In this document: piece by piece, positions 36,331-44,738 of the stretch
Layout: every line of letters begins with the position of its first letter
Numbering within the stretch: position 1 is the stretch's first letter
Origin: Mycolicibacterium sp. P1-18
GTDB taxonomy: Bacteria > Actinomycetota > Actinomycetes > Mycobacteriales > Mycobacteriaceae
DNA length: 64,000 bases
Reading direction: 5' to 3'
Assembly: GCF_008329535.1 (NCBI RefSeq)
Contig: NZ_NPKR01000002.1
Location: forward strand, 434,001-498,000
The notes under the pieces: generated by a model
The model's database searches: none
Told to the model about the DNA's origin: nothing
Seen by the model: the letters and a program-made list of their open reading frames with translations, nothing else
Program-made: the position numbers and the translations under genes

Positions 36331-36350
36331 CGTTGGCTTTTCGGCCAACG
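36331..36350. repeat. Inverted repeat in the mksF / GDT1 divergent region
   Basis: CGTTGGC and GCCAACG form perfect seven-base arms around the loop TTTTCG. The repeat ends five bases before the predicted -35 of the riboswitch promoter. It could be an operator for a metal-responsive regulator or part of a transcript from elsewhere. No protein can be assigned to it. Confidence 0.45.
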
Positions 36351-36354
36351 TGAG

Positions 36355-36384
36355 TTGCCGCCGCCGACCATGCCCGGGTATGGT
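36355..36384 (+). promoter_or_regulatory. Predicted promoter for the manganese riboswitch transcript
   Basis: TTGCCG (36355-36360) and TATGGT (36379-36384) are separated by 18 bases, a fair housekeeping-type promoter. Transcription would begin near 36391, exactly where the riboswitch aptamer starts. That agreement makes the call better than the motifs alone. Confidence 0.55.
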
Positions 36385-36389
36385 GTTGG

Positions 36390-36496
36390 CAACGAAGGGG
36401 AGTAGCCCCCAATCCGGCAGTCGACATGCTGGCAGCGCCACGCGCCGCCCGGTTGCCAGGACCGGTCCACCGACCGGTGGGCGAGACCTTCGGCCG
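36390..36496 (+). ncRNA. yybP-ykoY manganese riboswitch aptamer
   Basis: The 5' strand CGAAGGGGAGTAGCCCC holds the characteristic loop-1 sequence GGGGAGTAG of this riboswitch class. About 90 bases later GCGAGACCTTCGG supplies the matching loop-3 strand. CGAAGG (36393-36398) pairs with CCTTCG (36487-36492) to close helix P1. Manganese binds where the two loops dock. Downstream, GGCCGGAGG and CCTCCGCGCGGCC around 36516-36549 can form an alternative hairpin, a possible expression platform just before the ribosome-binding site. It precedes a GDT1-family exporter gene, a usual target of this switch. High Mn should turn the exporter on. Confidence 0.85.
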
Positions 36497-36569
36497 CTGT
36501 GACCACTGGGTCGTCGGCCGGAGGCACGTCCTACGCCCTCCGCGCGGCCCACCGACCGAGGAGTGCCTG

Positions 36570-37295
36570 GTGCTCGCCGCACTGCTACTCAGTTTCGCCG
36601 TGATCTTCGTCGCCGAGATGGGTGACAAGTCCCAGCTGATGGCGATGATGTTCGCACTGCGCTACCGCTGGTGGGTGGTGCTCGCCGCCATCACCGCCGC
36701 CACCACCATCGTGCACGTCCTGTCGGTGGCCATCGGCCACTACCTCGGCGCCGCCCTGCCGACGCACCTGCTCGGCATCATCGCCGGCGTCATGTTCGTC
36801 GTCTTCGGACTGTGGACCCTGCGGGGGGACAAGCTCACCGACGCCGAGGCCAGCCGCGCCCAGAAGGCGGCCGCACCGGCGTTCTTCGTGGTCACGTCGT
36901 CGTTCCTGCTCGCCGAACTGGGCGACAAGACCATGCTCGCCACCATCACGCTGGCCGCGGACAACGACTGGGTCGGCGTCTGGATCGGCTCCACCCTGGG
37001 CATGGTGGCCGCCGACGGCCTCGCCATCGTGGTCGGCGCCGTCGCGGGCAAGCACCTCCCCGAGCGGATGATCCAGATCTCGGCCGCCGCACTGTTCCTT
37101 CTCTTCGGCGCCTACATGCTGCTGGAGGGTTTCGCGCCGACCATGCCCGTGGCGCTGATGGTGGCCTGCGCGGCCGGCGTCGTGGCGCTGCTGGCCGCGG
37201 TCGTGTGGCGGCTGCCGCAGCGGTGGCGTCCGCCGGTGCTGCGGACGCCGCAATCGGACCCCCGCGGCGACGCGGAGCCCGTCGCACTGTCCTGA
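36570..37295 (+). CDS. GDT1/TMEM165-family Mn2+/Ca2+ exporter
   Basis: A 241-residue membrane exporter with two repeats of three segments. Each repeat carries the family motif E-x-G-D-K-(S/T): VAEMGDKSQLMA near the N-terminus and LAELGDKTMLATI in the second half. UPF0016/GDT1 proteins export Mn2+ or Ca2+ in exchange for H+ or Na+. The upstream manganese riboswitch points to manganese efflux. I chose the GTG at 36570 because GAGGAG lies about seven bases before it and the protein then starts directly with segment 1. An in-frame ATG at 36426 lies inside the aptamer and is rejected. It is divergent from the mksFEB operon. Confidence 0.92.
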   Translation: MLAALLLSFAVIFVAEMGDKSQLMAMMFALRYRWWVVLAAITAATTIVHVLSVAIGHYLGAALPTHLLGIIAGVMFVVFGLWTLRGDKLTDAEASRAQKAAAPAFFVVTSSFLLAELGDKTMLATITLAADNDWVGVWIGSTLGMVAADGLAIVVGAVAGKHLPERMIQISAAALFLLFGAYMLLEGFAPTMPVALMVACAAGVVALLAAVVWRLPQRWRPPVLRTPQSDPRGDAEPVALS

Positions 37296-37301
37296 GCCCG
37301 C

Positions 37302-39251
37302 TCAGAACTCGACGCGCGACCCCATCACCACGGTCCGGTCGTGGGGGAGATGGAAGAAGTCCGCCGCGTCGGCGGTCAGGTACGACGTCGCGATGAACAA
37401 CCGCTTGCGCCACGGGGCCATGGTCGGCTCGGGGCCGGCGTCGAGTTCCAGCTTGGACAGAAAGTAGGACGCCTCGTCGATGTCGATGGCCCCCTCGGTC
37501 TCCTCCGCGGTGAGCAGCCGCAGCGCCGCCGGGACGTCCGAGGGCTCCATGTAGCCGAAATGTGCCGTCACGTGCACGATTCCGTCCTCCGCATAGCCGA
37601 GCGCGTCGACCTCGGTCCGTTGATCCTCGGGGATGCGCGGCACCGGTTCGGTCTCGATGGTCATGATCACCACGTGGTCGTGGCGGACGTGACTGTGTTC
37701 GACGTTGGCGCGCATCGCCAACGGCGCGGTTTCCTTGCCGCGGTTGAGGAATACCGCCGTACCGGGCACGCGGGACAGGGGCGGCTCGTACTGCGAGAGC
37801 CCTTCGATGAACTCGGGCAGCGGCCCCTCGGCCCGTTCCCGTGCCGCCGTGACCAGTTTGCGACCGCGCTCCCAGGTCATCATGACCGTCCACGCGGCGA
37901 CGGCGATCAGCAGCGGCAACCACGCGCCGTGCACCAGCTTGGTGAGGTTGGCCGCCAGGAAGAGCGCGTCGACGAGAAGCAGTGCGCCGCCGCCGATCAC
38001 GACCATCCAGAGCGGCGTGCCCCACCGGGTGCGGGCCAGGTAGAAGAACAGCAGCGTGACGATGGTGATGGTGCCGATCACCGCCATGCCGTAGGCGTAG
38101 GCCAGCTTGGCCGAGCTCTCGAAGGCGAACACCAGGATCAGCACCGACACCATCAGCATCCAGTTGATCGCCGGCACGTACACCTGCCCGTAGGCCGACG
38201 CCGAGGTGTGGACGACCCGCAGCCGCGGCAGCAGCCCGAGTTTCGCCGCCTGCGCCGCCACCGAGAACGCCCCGGTGATCACCGCTTGCGACGCGATGAT
38301 GGTGGCCGCGGTGGCGAGCAACACCATCGGCAGCCGCGCCCAGTCGGGCAGCAGCAGGAAGAACGGCGCACTCACGGTGCGCTGGTCGCCGATGATCAGG
38401 GCGCCCTGACCGAAGTAGTTCAGCATGCACGCGGGCAGGACGATGAACAGCCACGCCAGCGTGATCGGCCGGCGCCCGAAGTGCCCCATGTCGGCGTACA
38501 GCGCCTCGGCCCCCGTCACGGCGAGGACCACCGCCGCGAGCGCGAAGAACGCAATGTGGAAGTGCCCGAACATGAACGACAGCGCATAGGTGGGTGAGAT
38601 GGCCCGCAGGATCTCCGGGTGGTCGACGATCCCGCCGATGCCGAACGCGCCGATCGAGACGAACCACAGGATCATCACCGGTCCGAAGAGCCTGCCCACC
38701 TTCGCCGTGCCGAAGCGCTGCGCCATGAACAGGCACACGATGATCACCGCCGTGATCGGCACGATCCAGTCCTGCAGATCCGGCGTGACGACCTTGATGC
38801 CCTCGATCGCCGACAGCACCGAGATCGCGGGGGTGATCATGCTGTCGCCGAAGAACAACGACGCACCGAACAACCCCAGCGCGGCGAGCACCGCCGCGGT
38901 CCGCCGGCCGCGGGACGCCGCCCCGTGCTTGAGCATCGTGATGAGCGCCATGATGCCGCCCTCACCGTCGTTGTCCGCGCGCATCACCAGCGTGATGTAG
39001 GTCAGGGTGACGATGGTCATCACCGACCAGAAGATCAGGGACACGATGCCGTACACGTTGTCGACGCTGATCGGCACCGGGTGAGGGTCGGCGGGGTCGA
39101 AGAGCGTCTGCAGGGTGTAGATCGGGCTGGTGCCGATGTCGCCGAAGACCACCCCGAGCGCACCGAGCACCAGCGCCGCCCGAAACGGCGGGGTGTGAGT
39201 GGTGGGAGCCTGCCGGGAAGGCGACGTAGTGGCGTCGGGGTTCGTCTGCAC
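37302..39251 (-). CDS. kup: Kup potassium uptake transporter
   Basis: A 649-residue K+/H+ symporter of the KUP/HAK family with about 12 membrane segments and a C-terminal cytosolic domain. Diagnostic regions: ALGVVFGDIGTSPIYTLQTL at the N-terminus, DNDGEGGIMALITMLKHGA, and LFFGDSMITPAISVLSAIEG. The C-terminal domain (from about residue 490) ends with the Kup-like AADFFHLPHDRTVVMGSRVEF. It stands alone between the convergent GDT1 gene (6-base gap) and the LLM monooxygenase. Some Kup proteins bind c-di-AMP; I cannot judge that here. Confidence 0.95.
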   Translation of the reverse strand: MQTNPDATTSPSRQAPTTHTPPFRAALVLGALGVVFGDIGTSPIYTLQTLFDPADPHPVPISVDNVYGIVSLIFWSVMTIVTLTYITLVMRADNDGEGGIMALITMLKHGAASRGRRTAAVLAALGLFGASLFFGDSMITPAISVLSAIEGIKVVTPDLQDWIVPITAVIIVCLFMAQRFGTAKVGRLFGPVMILWFVSIGAFGIGGIVDHPEILRAISPTYALSFMFGHFHIAFFALAAVVLAVTGAEALYADMGHFGRRPITLAWLFIVLPACMLNYFGQGALIIGDQRTVSAPFFLLLPDWARLPMVLLATAATIIASQAVITGAFSVAAQAAKLGLLPRLRVVHTSASAYGQVYVPAINWMLMVSVLILVFAFESSAKLAYAYGMAVIGTITIVTLLFFYLARTRWGTPLWMVVIGGGALLLVDALFLAANLTKLVHGAWLPLLIAVAAWTVMMTWERGRKLVTAARERAEGPLPEFIEGLSQYEPPLSRVPGTAVFLNRGKETAPLAMRANVEHSHVRHDHVVIMTIETEPVPRIPEDQRTEVDALGYAEDGIVHVTAHFGYMEPSDVPAALRLLTAEETEGAIDIDEASYFLSKLELDAGPEPTMAPWRKRLFIATSYLTADAADFFHLPHDRTVVMGSRVEF

Positions 39252-39316
39252 CGCGGTGTCCTTGCTTCAGGCCGGCAAACTCCGATCGTAAACCGCGGTC
39301 TCGGGGAACCTCCGTC

Positions 39317-40690
39317 TCACACGGCCGGCGCCGCGTCCACGCTCCTCGCGGGCACGGAGAGCCCGAGGTGATCGCGCAGCGTGGTGCCCTCGTAGTCCGA
39401 GCGGAACGTCCCGCGTTCCTGCAGCAGCGGCACCACCCGGTCGACGAACGGATCCAGCCCGCCGGGCGTCACGTGCGGCACCAGGATGAAACCGTCGCTG
39501 GCGTCGGCCTGGACGAGCTCGTCGATGCGGTCGGCGACGGTCTGCGCCGACCCGACGAAGTTCTGCCGTCCGGTCACCTCCACGATCAGCTCCCGCGACG
39601 TCAGCCCCTCGGCCGCGGCCCTGGCGCGCCACTCGTGGGCCGTCGCGACGGGGTCGCGGTACATCCGCACGCTGGCCCTGCCGCGGGCGATCGTGTTCTC
39701 GCCGACGACCGGGTCCACCGACGGCAGCGGACCGTGGGGGTCGTGGTCGGAGAGGTCCCGGTTCCACAGCTGCTCGAGGAACTTGATCGCCGTCTGCGGC
39801 GAGACCTGCGCCAGCCGCACCTCGTGCGCGAGGTCCGCCGCCTCGGCGTCGGTGTCGCCGAGGACGAACGTCGCGGCCGGCAGGATCAGCAGTTGGTCGT
39901 GGCGGCGGCCGTACTTGGCGAGCCGGCCCTTGACGTCGGCGTAGAACGCCTGCCCGTCCTCCAGGGTGCCGTGCCGGGAGAAGATCGCGTCGGCGCCGGC
40001 AGCGGCGAACTCGCGTCCGTGATCGGAGTCGCCGGCCTGGAAGATCACCGGCCTGCCCTGAGGGCTGCGCGGCACGTTGAACCGGCCGCTGACGTCGAAG
40101 TGGTCGTCGGAGTAGGTGAACGACCCCGCGGAGGCGTCGTCGAGGAAGACTCCGCCGTCCTTGTCGGCGACGACCTCGTCACCCCGCCAGGAGTCGAACA
40201 GCGTGTGGGCCGCGGCCAGGAAGCTCTCCGCGCGCTGGTAGCGCTGATCTTCGGCGAGGTAGCCGCCGCGCCGAAAGTTCTCCCCGGTGAATGCATCCCA
40301 CGAGGTGACGACGTTCCACGCGGCGCGGCCGTCGGAGAGGTGGTCGAGCGAGGCGAACTGCCGCGCGACCTCGTACGGTTCGTTGAACGTCGAGTTGATG
40401 GTGCCCGTCAGCCCGAGCCGGTCGGTGACCGCGGCCAGCGCGGCGAGAACGGTGAACGTGTCGGGCCGGCCGACGACGTCCAGGTCGTAGATCTCGCCGC
40501 CCTGCTCCCGCAGGCGCAGCCCCTCGGCCAGGAACATGAAGTCGAACTTGCCGCGCTCGGCGGTCTCGGCGAAGTGGACGAACGACCCGAAGTCGATGTG
40601 GCTGCCGGAAGCCGGATCGCTCCACACCGTGGTGTTGTTGACGCCGGGAAAGTGCGCGGCAAGGTGAATCTGCTTGAGAGGCTTGGACAT
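39317..40690 (-). CDS. LLM flavin-dependent monooxygenase, NtaA/SnaA/DmoA (SoxA) subfamily
   Basis: A 457-residue FMNH2-dependent monooxygenase with the luciferase-like TIM barrel. Features: LAAHFPGVNNTTVWSDPASG, the FMN-contact stretch INSTFNEPYEVARQFASLDH, then AAWNVVTSWDAFTGENFRRG and FQAGDSDHGREFAA. The length (about 450) and VVTS..A..NFG-like motif put it with nitrilotriacetate, dibenzothiophene and dimethylsulfide monooxygenases. A separate flavin reductase must supply FMNH2; none is adjacent. It lies nine bases downstream of a second, different LLM gene, so they are co-transcribed. Such pairs usually serve desulfurisation or breakdown of an organosulfur or amine compound. Confidence 0.9.
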   Translation of the reverse strand: MSKPLKQIHLAAHFPGVNNTTVWSDPASGSHIDFGSFVHFAETAERGKFDFMFLAEGLRLREQGGEIYDLDVVGRPDTFTVLAALAAVTDRLGLTGTINSTFNEPYEVARQFASLDHLSDGRAAWNVVTSWDAFTGENFRRGGYLAEDQRYQRAESFLAAAHTLFDSWRGDEVVADKDGGVFLDDASAGSFTYSDDHFDVSGRFNVPRSPQGRPVIFQAGDSDHGREFAAAGADAIFSRHGTLEDGQAFYADVKGRLAKYGRRHDQLLILPAATFVLGDTDAEAADLAHEVRLAQVSPQTAIKFLEQLWNRDLSDHDPHGPLPSVDPVVGENTIARGRASVRMYRDPVATAHEWRARAAAEGLTSRELIVEVTGRQNFVGSAQTVADRIDELVQADASDGFILVPHVTPGGLDPFVDRVVPLLQERGTFRSDYEGTTLRDHLGLSVPARSVDAAPAV

Positions 40691-40699
40691 CGAACATTC

Positions 40700-41878
40700 C
40701 TAGGAGGTCGAAGCGGTGGAGTACCGGTTGGCGGGTCGGGACAATCCGAGCGACTCACGCAGCGTCGAATGCGCATAGGACGCCCGGAACAGGCCCCGCG
40801 CCCGCAACTCGGGCACCAGGCCGTCGGTGATCTGGAGAAGGTCGTGTGGCAACGTCGCCGGCCGCAGCCGGAACCCGTCGGCCCCCGCCTCGTGCCACTG
40901 CGCGAGCAGGTCGGCCAACTCGGCCGGCGTCCCCGCGAAGATCTCGGCGTCGCTGCGCAGGGCACGACCCGCCACCTCGTCGAGCCGGTCCCGGCGCGAC
41001 CGCGCGGCCTCGGCCGTGGCGTCGAGGAACACCACCAGATCGGCGAACACCCGCACCGCCGGACCGCCCGCCCGGTGCCCGGCGATCTCCTCGACGATCG
41101 CCGTCGTCTCCCGCGCGTCGTGCGGGGTGACGAATCCGACGTCGGCGCTCGAGGCCACCAGTCGGTATGCCGGGTCGACGTGGGCCAGTGCGGCGACGAC
41201 CGGCTGGCCCTGGGGCGGCCGCGGCGTGATCGACGGGCCCTTCACCGAGAACCACGGCCCCTCGAAGTCGACGTAGTGCAACTTCGCCACGTCGACGAAC
41301 CGTCCCGTGGCCACGTCGCGGATCTCGGCGTCGTCCTCCCAGCTGTCCCACAACCGGCGAACCACCTCGACGTAGTCGGCGGCCTCGGCGAGAAGGTCGG
41401 CGCCACCGCCCTCGGGGATGACCCGGCGGCCGAAGTGCCGGGCCGCCACGGGGCTCGCCGACACCTGAATGCGGACGCCGGCACGGCCCGAGCTGACGTA
41501 GTCGAGGGTCGCGACCGCCTTCGACGCGTGAAACGGCTCGGTGTGGGTGGCGATCACCGTGGGCACCAACCCGATGTGACGGGTGCGCGGCGCCACCCGT
41601 GCGGCGATGAGTGTCGCGTCCAGGCGGCCCCGCACCCGGTCGGTCCGGTCGTCGGCCCGCAGCGGATGCTCGGACTGCAACGCCAGACCGTCCTCGATGG
41701 TGACGAAGTCCAGCAGCCCCCGCTCGGCCTCGCCGACCAGGTCGGTCCAGTAGCCGGCCGTCAGCAGGTTGGCCGGGCGGGCGTCGGGCTCGCGCCACGA
41801 CGCGGGATGCCAGCCGGTGCCGTCGAGTGCGACGGCGAGATGAAGTGTCTTGGAGCTACCGGGCACGGACGTTCTCAC
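40700..41878 (-). CDS. LLM-class flavin-dependent oxidoreductase
   Basis: A 392-residue luciferase-like monooxygenase, first gene of the two-gene LLM unit. Typical parts: VALDGTGWHPASWREPDA, ERGLLDFVTIEDGLALQ, GLVPTVIATHTEPFHASKAV and ATLDYVSSGRAGVRIQVSAS (FMN-binding region). It is shorter than and distinct from its partner, so they are not recent duplicates; they probably act on successive or alternative substrates. The 191 bases upstream hold its promoter; I looked for a SAM-type riboswitch there and found only a partial resemblance. Substrate unknown. Confidence 0.88.
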   Translation of the reverse strand: MRTSVPGSSKTLHLAVALDGTGWHPASWREPDARPANLLTAGYWTDLVGEAERGLLDFVTIEDGLALQSEHPLRADDRTDRVRGRLDATLIAARVAPRTRHIGLVPTVIATHTEPFHASKAVATLDYVSSGRAGVRIQVSASPVAARHFGRRVIPEGGGADLLAEAADYVEVVRRLWDSWEDDAEIRDVATGRFVDVAKLHYVDFEGPWFSVKGPSITPRPPQGQPVVAALAHVDPAYRLVASSADVGFVTPHDARETTAIVEEIAGHRAGGPAVRVFADLVVFLDATAEAARSRRDRLDEVAGRALRSDAEIFAGTPAELADLLAQWHEAGADGFRLRPATLPHDLLQITDGLVPELRARGLFRASYAHSTLRESLGLSRPANRYSTASTS

Positions 41879-42069
41879 TTTCGGTCACGGTCACCAGCAC
41901 AACGTCGTCGCGCGATCGGGTCATCCCAGCCCGGCGGCGCAACGGCATCCGGCCCGGCGGTCCGGCCGACGGCCAGTAGGGCCGTCACCGCAGGTCATGC
42001 CGCCAGTGTCGGCGTCGGCGGCGCGTCGGAGTAGAGATCGGCGCAGGCTGATGCCAAATGCCGCCGCGG

Positions 42070-42456
42070 TCAGAGGCCGCCGAGATCGTCGGGCACGTCG
42101 ACGGCGTGAGCGCGCAGCACCTCGAGCGGCACGACCTCGAGCGTGCGTTCGTGGCTGGCGGCCAGCACGACGGGCGTGCCCACGCCGTCCTTCTGCGCCC
42201 GAAGCCAATTCACGGCCGTGACGCACCACCGGTCACCCGGCACCAGGCCCGGGAACCGGTACTGCGGCATCGGTGTCGTCAGGTCGTTGCCGATGGTGCG
42301 CTGATGCTCGAGGAACTCGGTGGTCACGACGGCGCAGATGGTGTGCAGACCCACGTCCTCCGGACCGGTCGAACAGCAGCCGTCGCGGTGGAAACCGGTG
42401 AGCGGGTCGGTGCCGCACGGGTCCAGAGGGCCACCGAGGACGTTGCGATCAGCCAT
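42070..42456 (-). CDS. DUF2237 family protein
   Basis: A 128-residue protein of the DUF2237 family. It starts MADRNVLGGPLDPCGTDPLT and continues GFHRDGCCSTGPEDVGLHTI, with the conserved Cys/His-rich segment of that family, and later PGDRWCVTAVNWLRAQ. The cysteines and histidine suggest a metal or redox site, but the family's function is not known to me. I start at MADRN (42456); an ATG at 42474 adds six residues. It ends 191 bases before the LLM pair and starts 25 bases after the lactonase-like hydrolase stop, so it may share that transcript. Confidence 0.85.
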   Translation of the reverse strand: MADRNVLGGPLDPCGTDPLTGFHRDGCCSTGPEDVGLHTICAVVTTEFLEHQRTIGNDLTTPMPQYRFPGLVPGDRWCVTAVNWLRAQKDGVGTPVVLAASHERTLEVVPLEVLRAHAVDVPDDLGGL

Positions 42457-42481
42457 GGCGCCAGTATCGCGCACCCGCCCG

Positions 42482-43267
42482 CTACGCGTCGGTGGCGATC
42501 GCGTTCGCGAGCAGCCTCGGATCGTGGGCGGAGACGATCAACAGGCTCGGATCGCGGTGCGCGTACAGCTCCGCAAGCCGGGAGTGGTTGTCGTGCACGG
42601 CCTTCCGGTCGTAGGCGACGAGCTTCTCGGAGATCTTCAGGCCCCACGGCACCCGGGACCGGCCGTCCAGGGTGCCTTCGTAGTAGAACGCGTCGCCGCA
42701 GTGCAGCACCCAGCGGTGACCCGCGTCGACCGCCACGCAGGCGTGCCCGCGGGTGTGGCCGGGCAGCGAGATCAACACGATGCCGGGGGCGATCGAGTCC
42801 AGTTCCTTGGCGACGGCGAACCCGCGCCACTTCTCGCCGGAGGGTTCGTGCTCGACGAGGCGGGGCCCGTGCGCCCACTGCGAGGGCCGGAAGCGGAACC
42901 TCTCCATGCGCGTCGGCGGTCGCGTCGCGCCGAGGGCCTCCGCGGCGGTGACGTGGATCTGCGCGTCGGGGAAGTCGGCGATGCCGCCGACGTGGTCGAC
43001 GTCGAAGTGCGTCGCGATGACGTGGCGGACGTCGGTGCGCCGAAAGCCCAGCGCCTCCACCTGGCGGGCGGCCGTCTCGGTGACGTCGAAGCGCGGCCGG
43101 ATCACCCGCCGGGACGGTCCGATGCGACGGGGGTCCGCGCAGTCCAGCAGACCGAATCCCGTGTCGACCAGAACGAGGCCGTCGTCGGTCTCGAGCAACA
43201 GGACGTGGCACACGGTGGGCGCTCCGGGGGAGTCCATCGTTCCGCAGTTGAGGTGGTGCACCTTCAT
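42482..43267 (-). CDS. Metallo-beta-lactamase-fold hydrolase (lactonase-like)
   Basis: A 261-residue MBL-fold enzyme. Zinc motif [10 protein letters not shown] (the HxHxDH variant with Phe-Asp in place of the first histidine spacer, here H-F-D-V-D-H), then [23 protein letters not shown] and SAHDPRL supply the remaining ligands. [11 protein letters not shown] at the start is typical of the AttM/AiiA-like lactonase and related branches. The first zinc-motif histidine position appears replaced by Asp, so one metal site may be altered. Substrate unknown. It sits between DUF2237 and DUF1990 genes on one strand. Confidence 0.85.
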   Translation of the reverse strand: MKVHHLNCGTMDSPGAPTVCHVLLLETDDGLVLVDTGFGLLDCADPRRIGPSRRVIRPRFDVTETAARQVEALGFRRTDVRHVIATHFDVDHVGGIADFPDAQIHVTAAEALGATRPPTRMERFRFRPSQWAHGPRLVEHEPSGEKWRGFAVAKELDSIAPGIVLISLPGHTRGHACVAVDAGHRWVLHCGDAFYYEGTLDGRSRVPWGLKISEKLVAYDRKAVHDNHSRLAELYAHRDPSLLIVSAHDPRLLANAIATDA

Positions 43268-43291
43268 GGTTCGCTCAGCCTCCCTCGTGGC

Positions 43292-43789
43292 TCACAGCGC
43301 ACGAAGATACCGCCGGCTCACCACGCGCTGCATCAGCGAGGTGAACGGACCGGCGAGCTTGCTCCACCACGTGCCGTGCCGCGAGAAGGCGCTGATCTCC
43401 GCATGCACGGTCTCGTCGGCCGGGTCGAACCGCACCGCGAACAGTTCCTCGCCGCTCTCGGCGTGACCCGGCAGCGTGCCGTAGGCGAAGCCGCGGCGAT
43501 GGGGTTCGTCGACCACGTAGACCACCCGGCACGGCGCCCGCACCGGGCCGAGTCCGACCACGACCTCCGAGCCGACGGCCGCCACCTCCGTCGTCGCGTC
43601 GACGTGGAGCCCGGCGCCGCGCAGCATGCCCCACCGCATCACCTCGGTGGCGGCCTCCTCGTACCTGGCCCGCCCGTGACCGATGACCGTCGAGGCACTC
43701 AGATGGTGATACCCGGGCGGCGGCGGTCCCGCGGTGGCGCCGACTTCGGCGTAGGTGAAGGGCCTGCCCGCGAGGTCGCTCAGTTTCAC
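43292..43789 (-). CDS. DUF1990 family protein
   Basis: A protein of about 165 residues of the DUF1990 family. Marks: GYHHLSASTVIGHGRARYEE, AATEVMRWGMLRGAG, RVVYVVDEPHRRGFAYGTLPGHAESGEELF and the C-terminal FSRHGTWWSKLAGP. The function of the family is not established. The GTG at 43789 gives a start (MKLSDLAGRPFTYAEVG) that avoids overlap with the divergent aldo/keto reductase gene; an ATG at 43834 would overlap it. It is followed 24 bases later by the MBL-fold hydrolase gene, suggesting co-transcription. Confidence 0.82.
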   Translation of the reverse strand: MKLSDLAGRPFTYAEVGATAGPPPPGYHHLSASTVIGHGRARYEEAATEVMRWGMLRGAGLHVDATTEVAAVGSEVVVGLGPVRAPCRVVYVVDEPHRRGFAYGTLPGHAESGEELFAVRFDPADETVHAEISAFSRHGTWWSKLAGPFTSLMQRVVSRRYLRAL

Positions 43790-43826
43790 AGGCCCACCAT
43801 GCCATTGCGGCGGTACGGTCGAGGAC

Positions 43827-44693
43827 GTGACCACGCAACCCGTCGCTCAAGCATCCGGAACGTTCACCATCGGTGGCGATCTCACCGTCAACCGGCTGGG
43901 ATTCGGCACCATGCGGCTGACCGGCAACGGCATCTGGGGACCACCCGACGACCGTGCCGAAGCCATCCGCGTCCTGCGCCGCGCCGTCGAACTCGGCATC
44001 GACTTCTTCGACACCGCCAACTCCTACGGCCCCTACGTCGCCGAGGAACTCATCCGCGAAGCCCTGCACCCGTACCGGGACGGCCTCGTCGTCGCCACCA
44101 AGGCCGGCCTGCTGAGGACCGGCGAGAACGAGTGGACCCCGCTCGGCTTCCCGGCGTACCTTCGCCAGGAGGTCGAGATGAGCCTGCGCCGGCTGGGCAC
44201 CGACCGCATCGACCTCTTCCAGCTGCACCGCATCGACTCGAAGTTCCCCGCCGAGGACCAGGTCGGCGAGCTCGCCGCGCTGCAGAAGGAAGGCAAGATC
44301 CGGCACATCGGGCTCTCCGAGATCACCGTCGACCAGCTGACGGCGGCCCAGAAGGTCGCCTCGATCGCCTCGGTGCAGAACCGGTACAACATGGCCGAAC
44401 GCGGCGCCGACCCGCTGCTCGCCGCCTGCGAGGAGCAGGGCATCGCCTTCATCCCGTGGGCGCCACTGGGCTCCGGGCCGCTGGTCGCCGACGGCGGGCC
44501 GCTGCAGCGCATCGCCTCCGAGCACCGCATCAAGCCCTCGCAGTTGGCGGTCGCGTGGCTGCTCAAGCGCTCGCCGGTGATGATCCCCATCCCCGGCACC
44601 TCCCGCGTCGCACACCTCGACGAGAACGTCTCGGCGGCCGAGGTCACGCTCACCGACGAGGAGTTCGCCGCGCTCGCCGACACCGACCAGTAG
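43827..44693 (+). CDS. Aldo/keto reductase
   Basis: A 288-residue NADPH-dependent oxidoreductase with the AKR barrel. Motifs: LGFGTMRLTG, GIDFFDTANSYGPYVAEELI (catalytic Asp and Tyr), VVATKAGLLR (catalytic Lys), DLFQLHRID (His), and PIPGTSRVAHLDENVSA for cofactor binding. The catalytic tetrad Asp-Tyr-Lys-His is complete. The GTG at 43827 has GAGGAC just upstream; the open frame to 43755 overlaps the divergent DUF1990 gene. Substrate range cannot be inferred. Confidence 0.92.
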   Translation: MTTQPVAQASGTFTIGGDLTVNRLGFGTMRLTGNGIWGPPDDRAEAIRVLRRAVELGIDFFDTANSYGPYVAEELIREALHPYRDGLVVATKAGLLRTGENEWTPLGFPAYLRQEVEMSLRRLGTDRIDLFQLHRIDSKFPAEDQVGELAALQKEGKIRHIGLSEITVDQLTAAQKVASIASVQNRYNMAERGADPLLAACEEQGIAFIPWAPLGSGPLVADGGPLQRIASEHRIKPSQLAVAWLLKRSPVMIPIPGTSRVAHLDENVSAAEVTLTDEEFAALADTDQ

Positions 44694-44738
44694 GAACCGG
44701 GTACCGCCCGCCCTTTGCCGACGCAATACGGTGAGCGG

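Noticed and set aside
36426..36569. Upstream ATG extending the GDT1 exporter by 48 residues
   Set aside because: It lies inside the manganese aptamer, the added residues are Arg/Pro-rich, and a ribosome-binding site sits before the GTG at 36570.
34615..36582. 655-codon minus-strand open frame over mksF
   Set aside because: Shifted shadow of the DUF3375 gene, extends into the riboswitch region; no conserved motif.
39368..42034. 888-codon plus-strand open frame over the LLM genes
   Set aside because: Antisense to two genes with clear luciferase-like motifs; Arg/Val/Gly/His-rich shadow.
41879..42069. Possible SAM-IV-type riboswitch before the LLM pair
   Set aside because: Only GCCGGGCTGGGATGACC loosely resembles the 3' part; the conserved CCGGCAACC core and matching 5' strand are absent.
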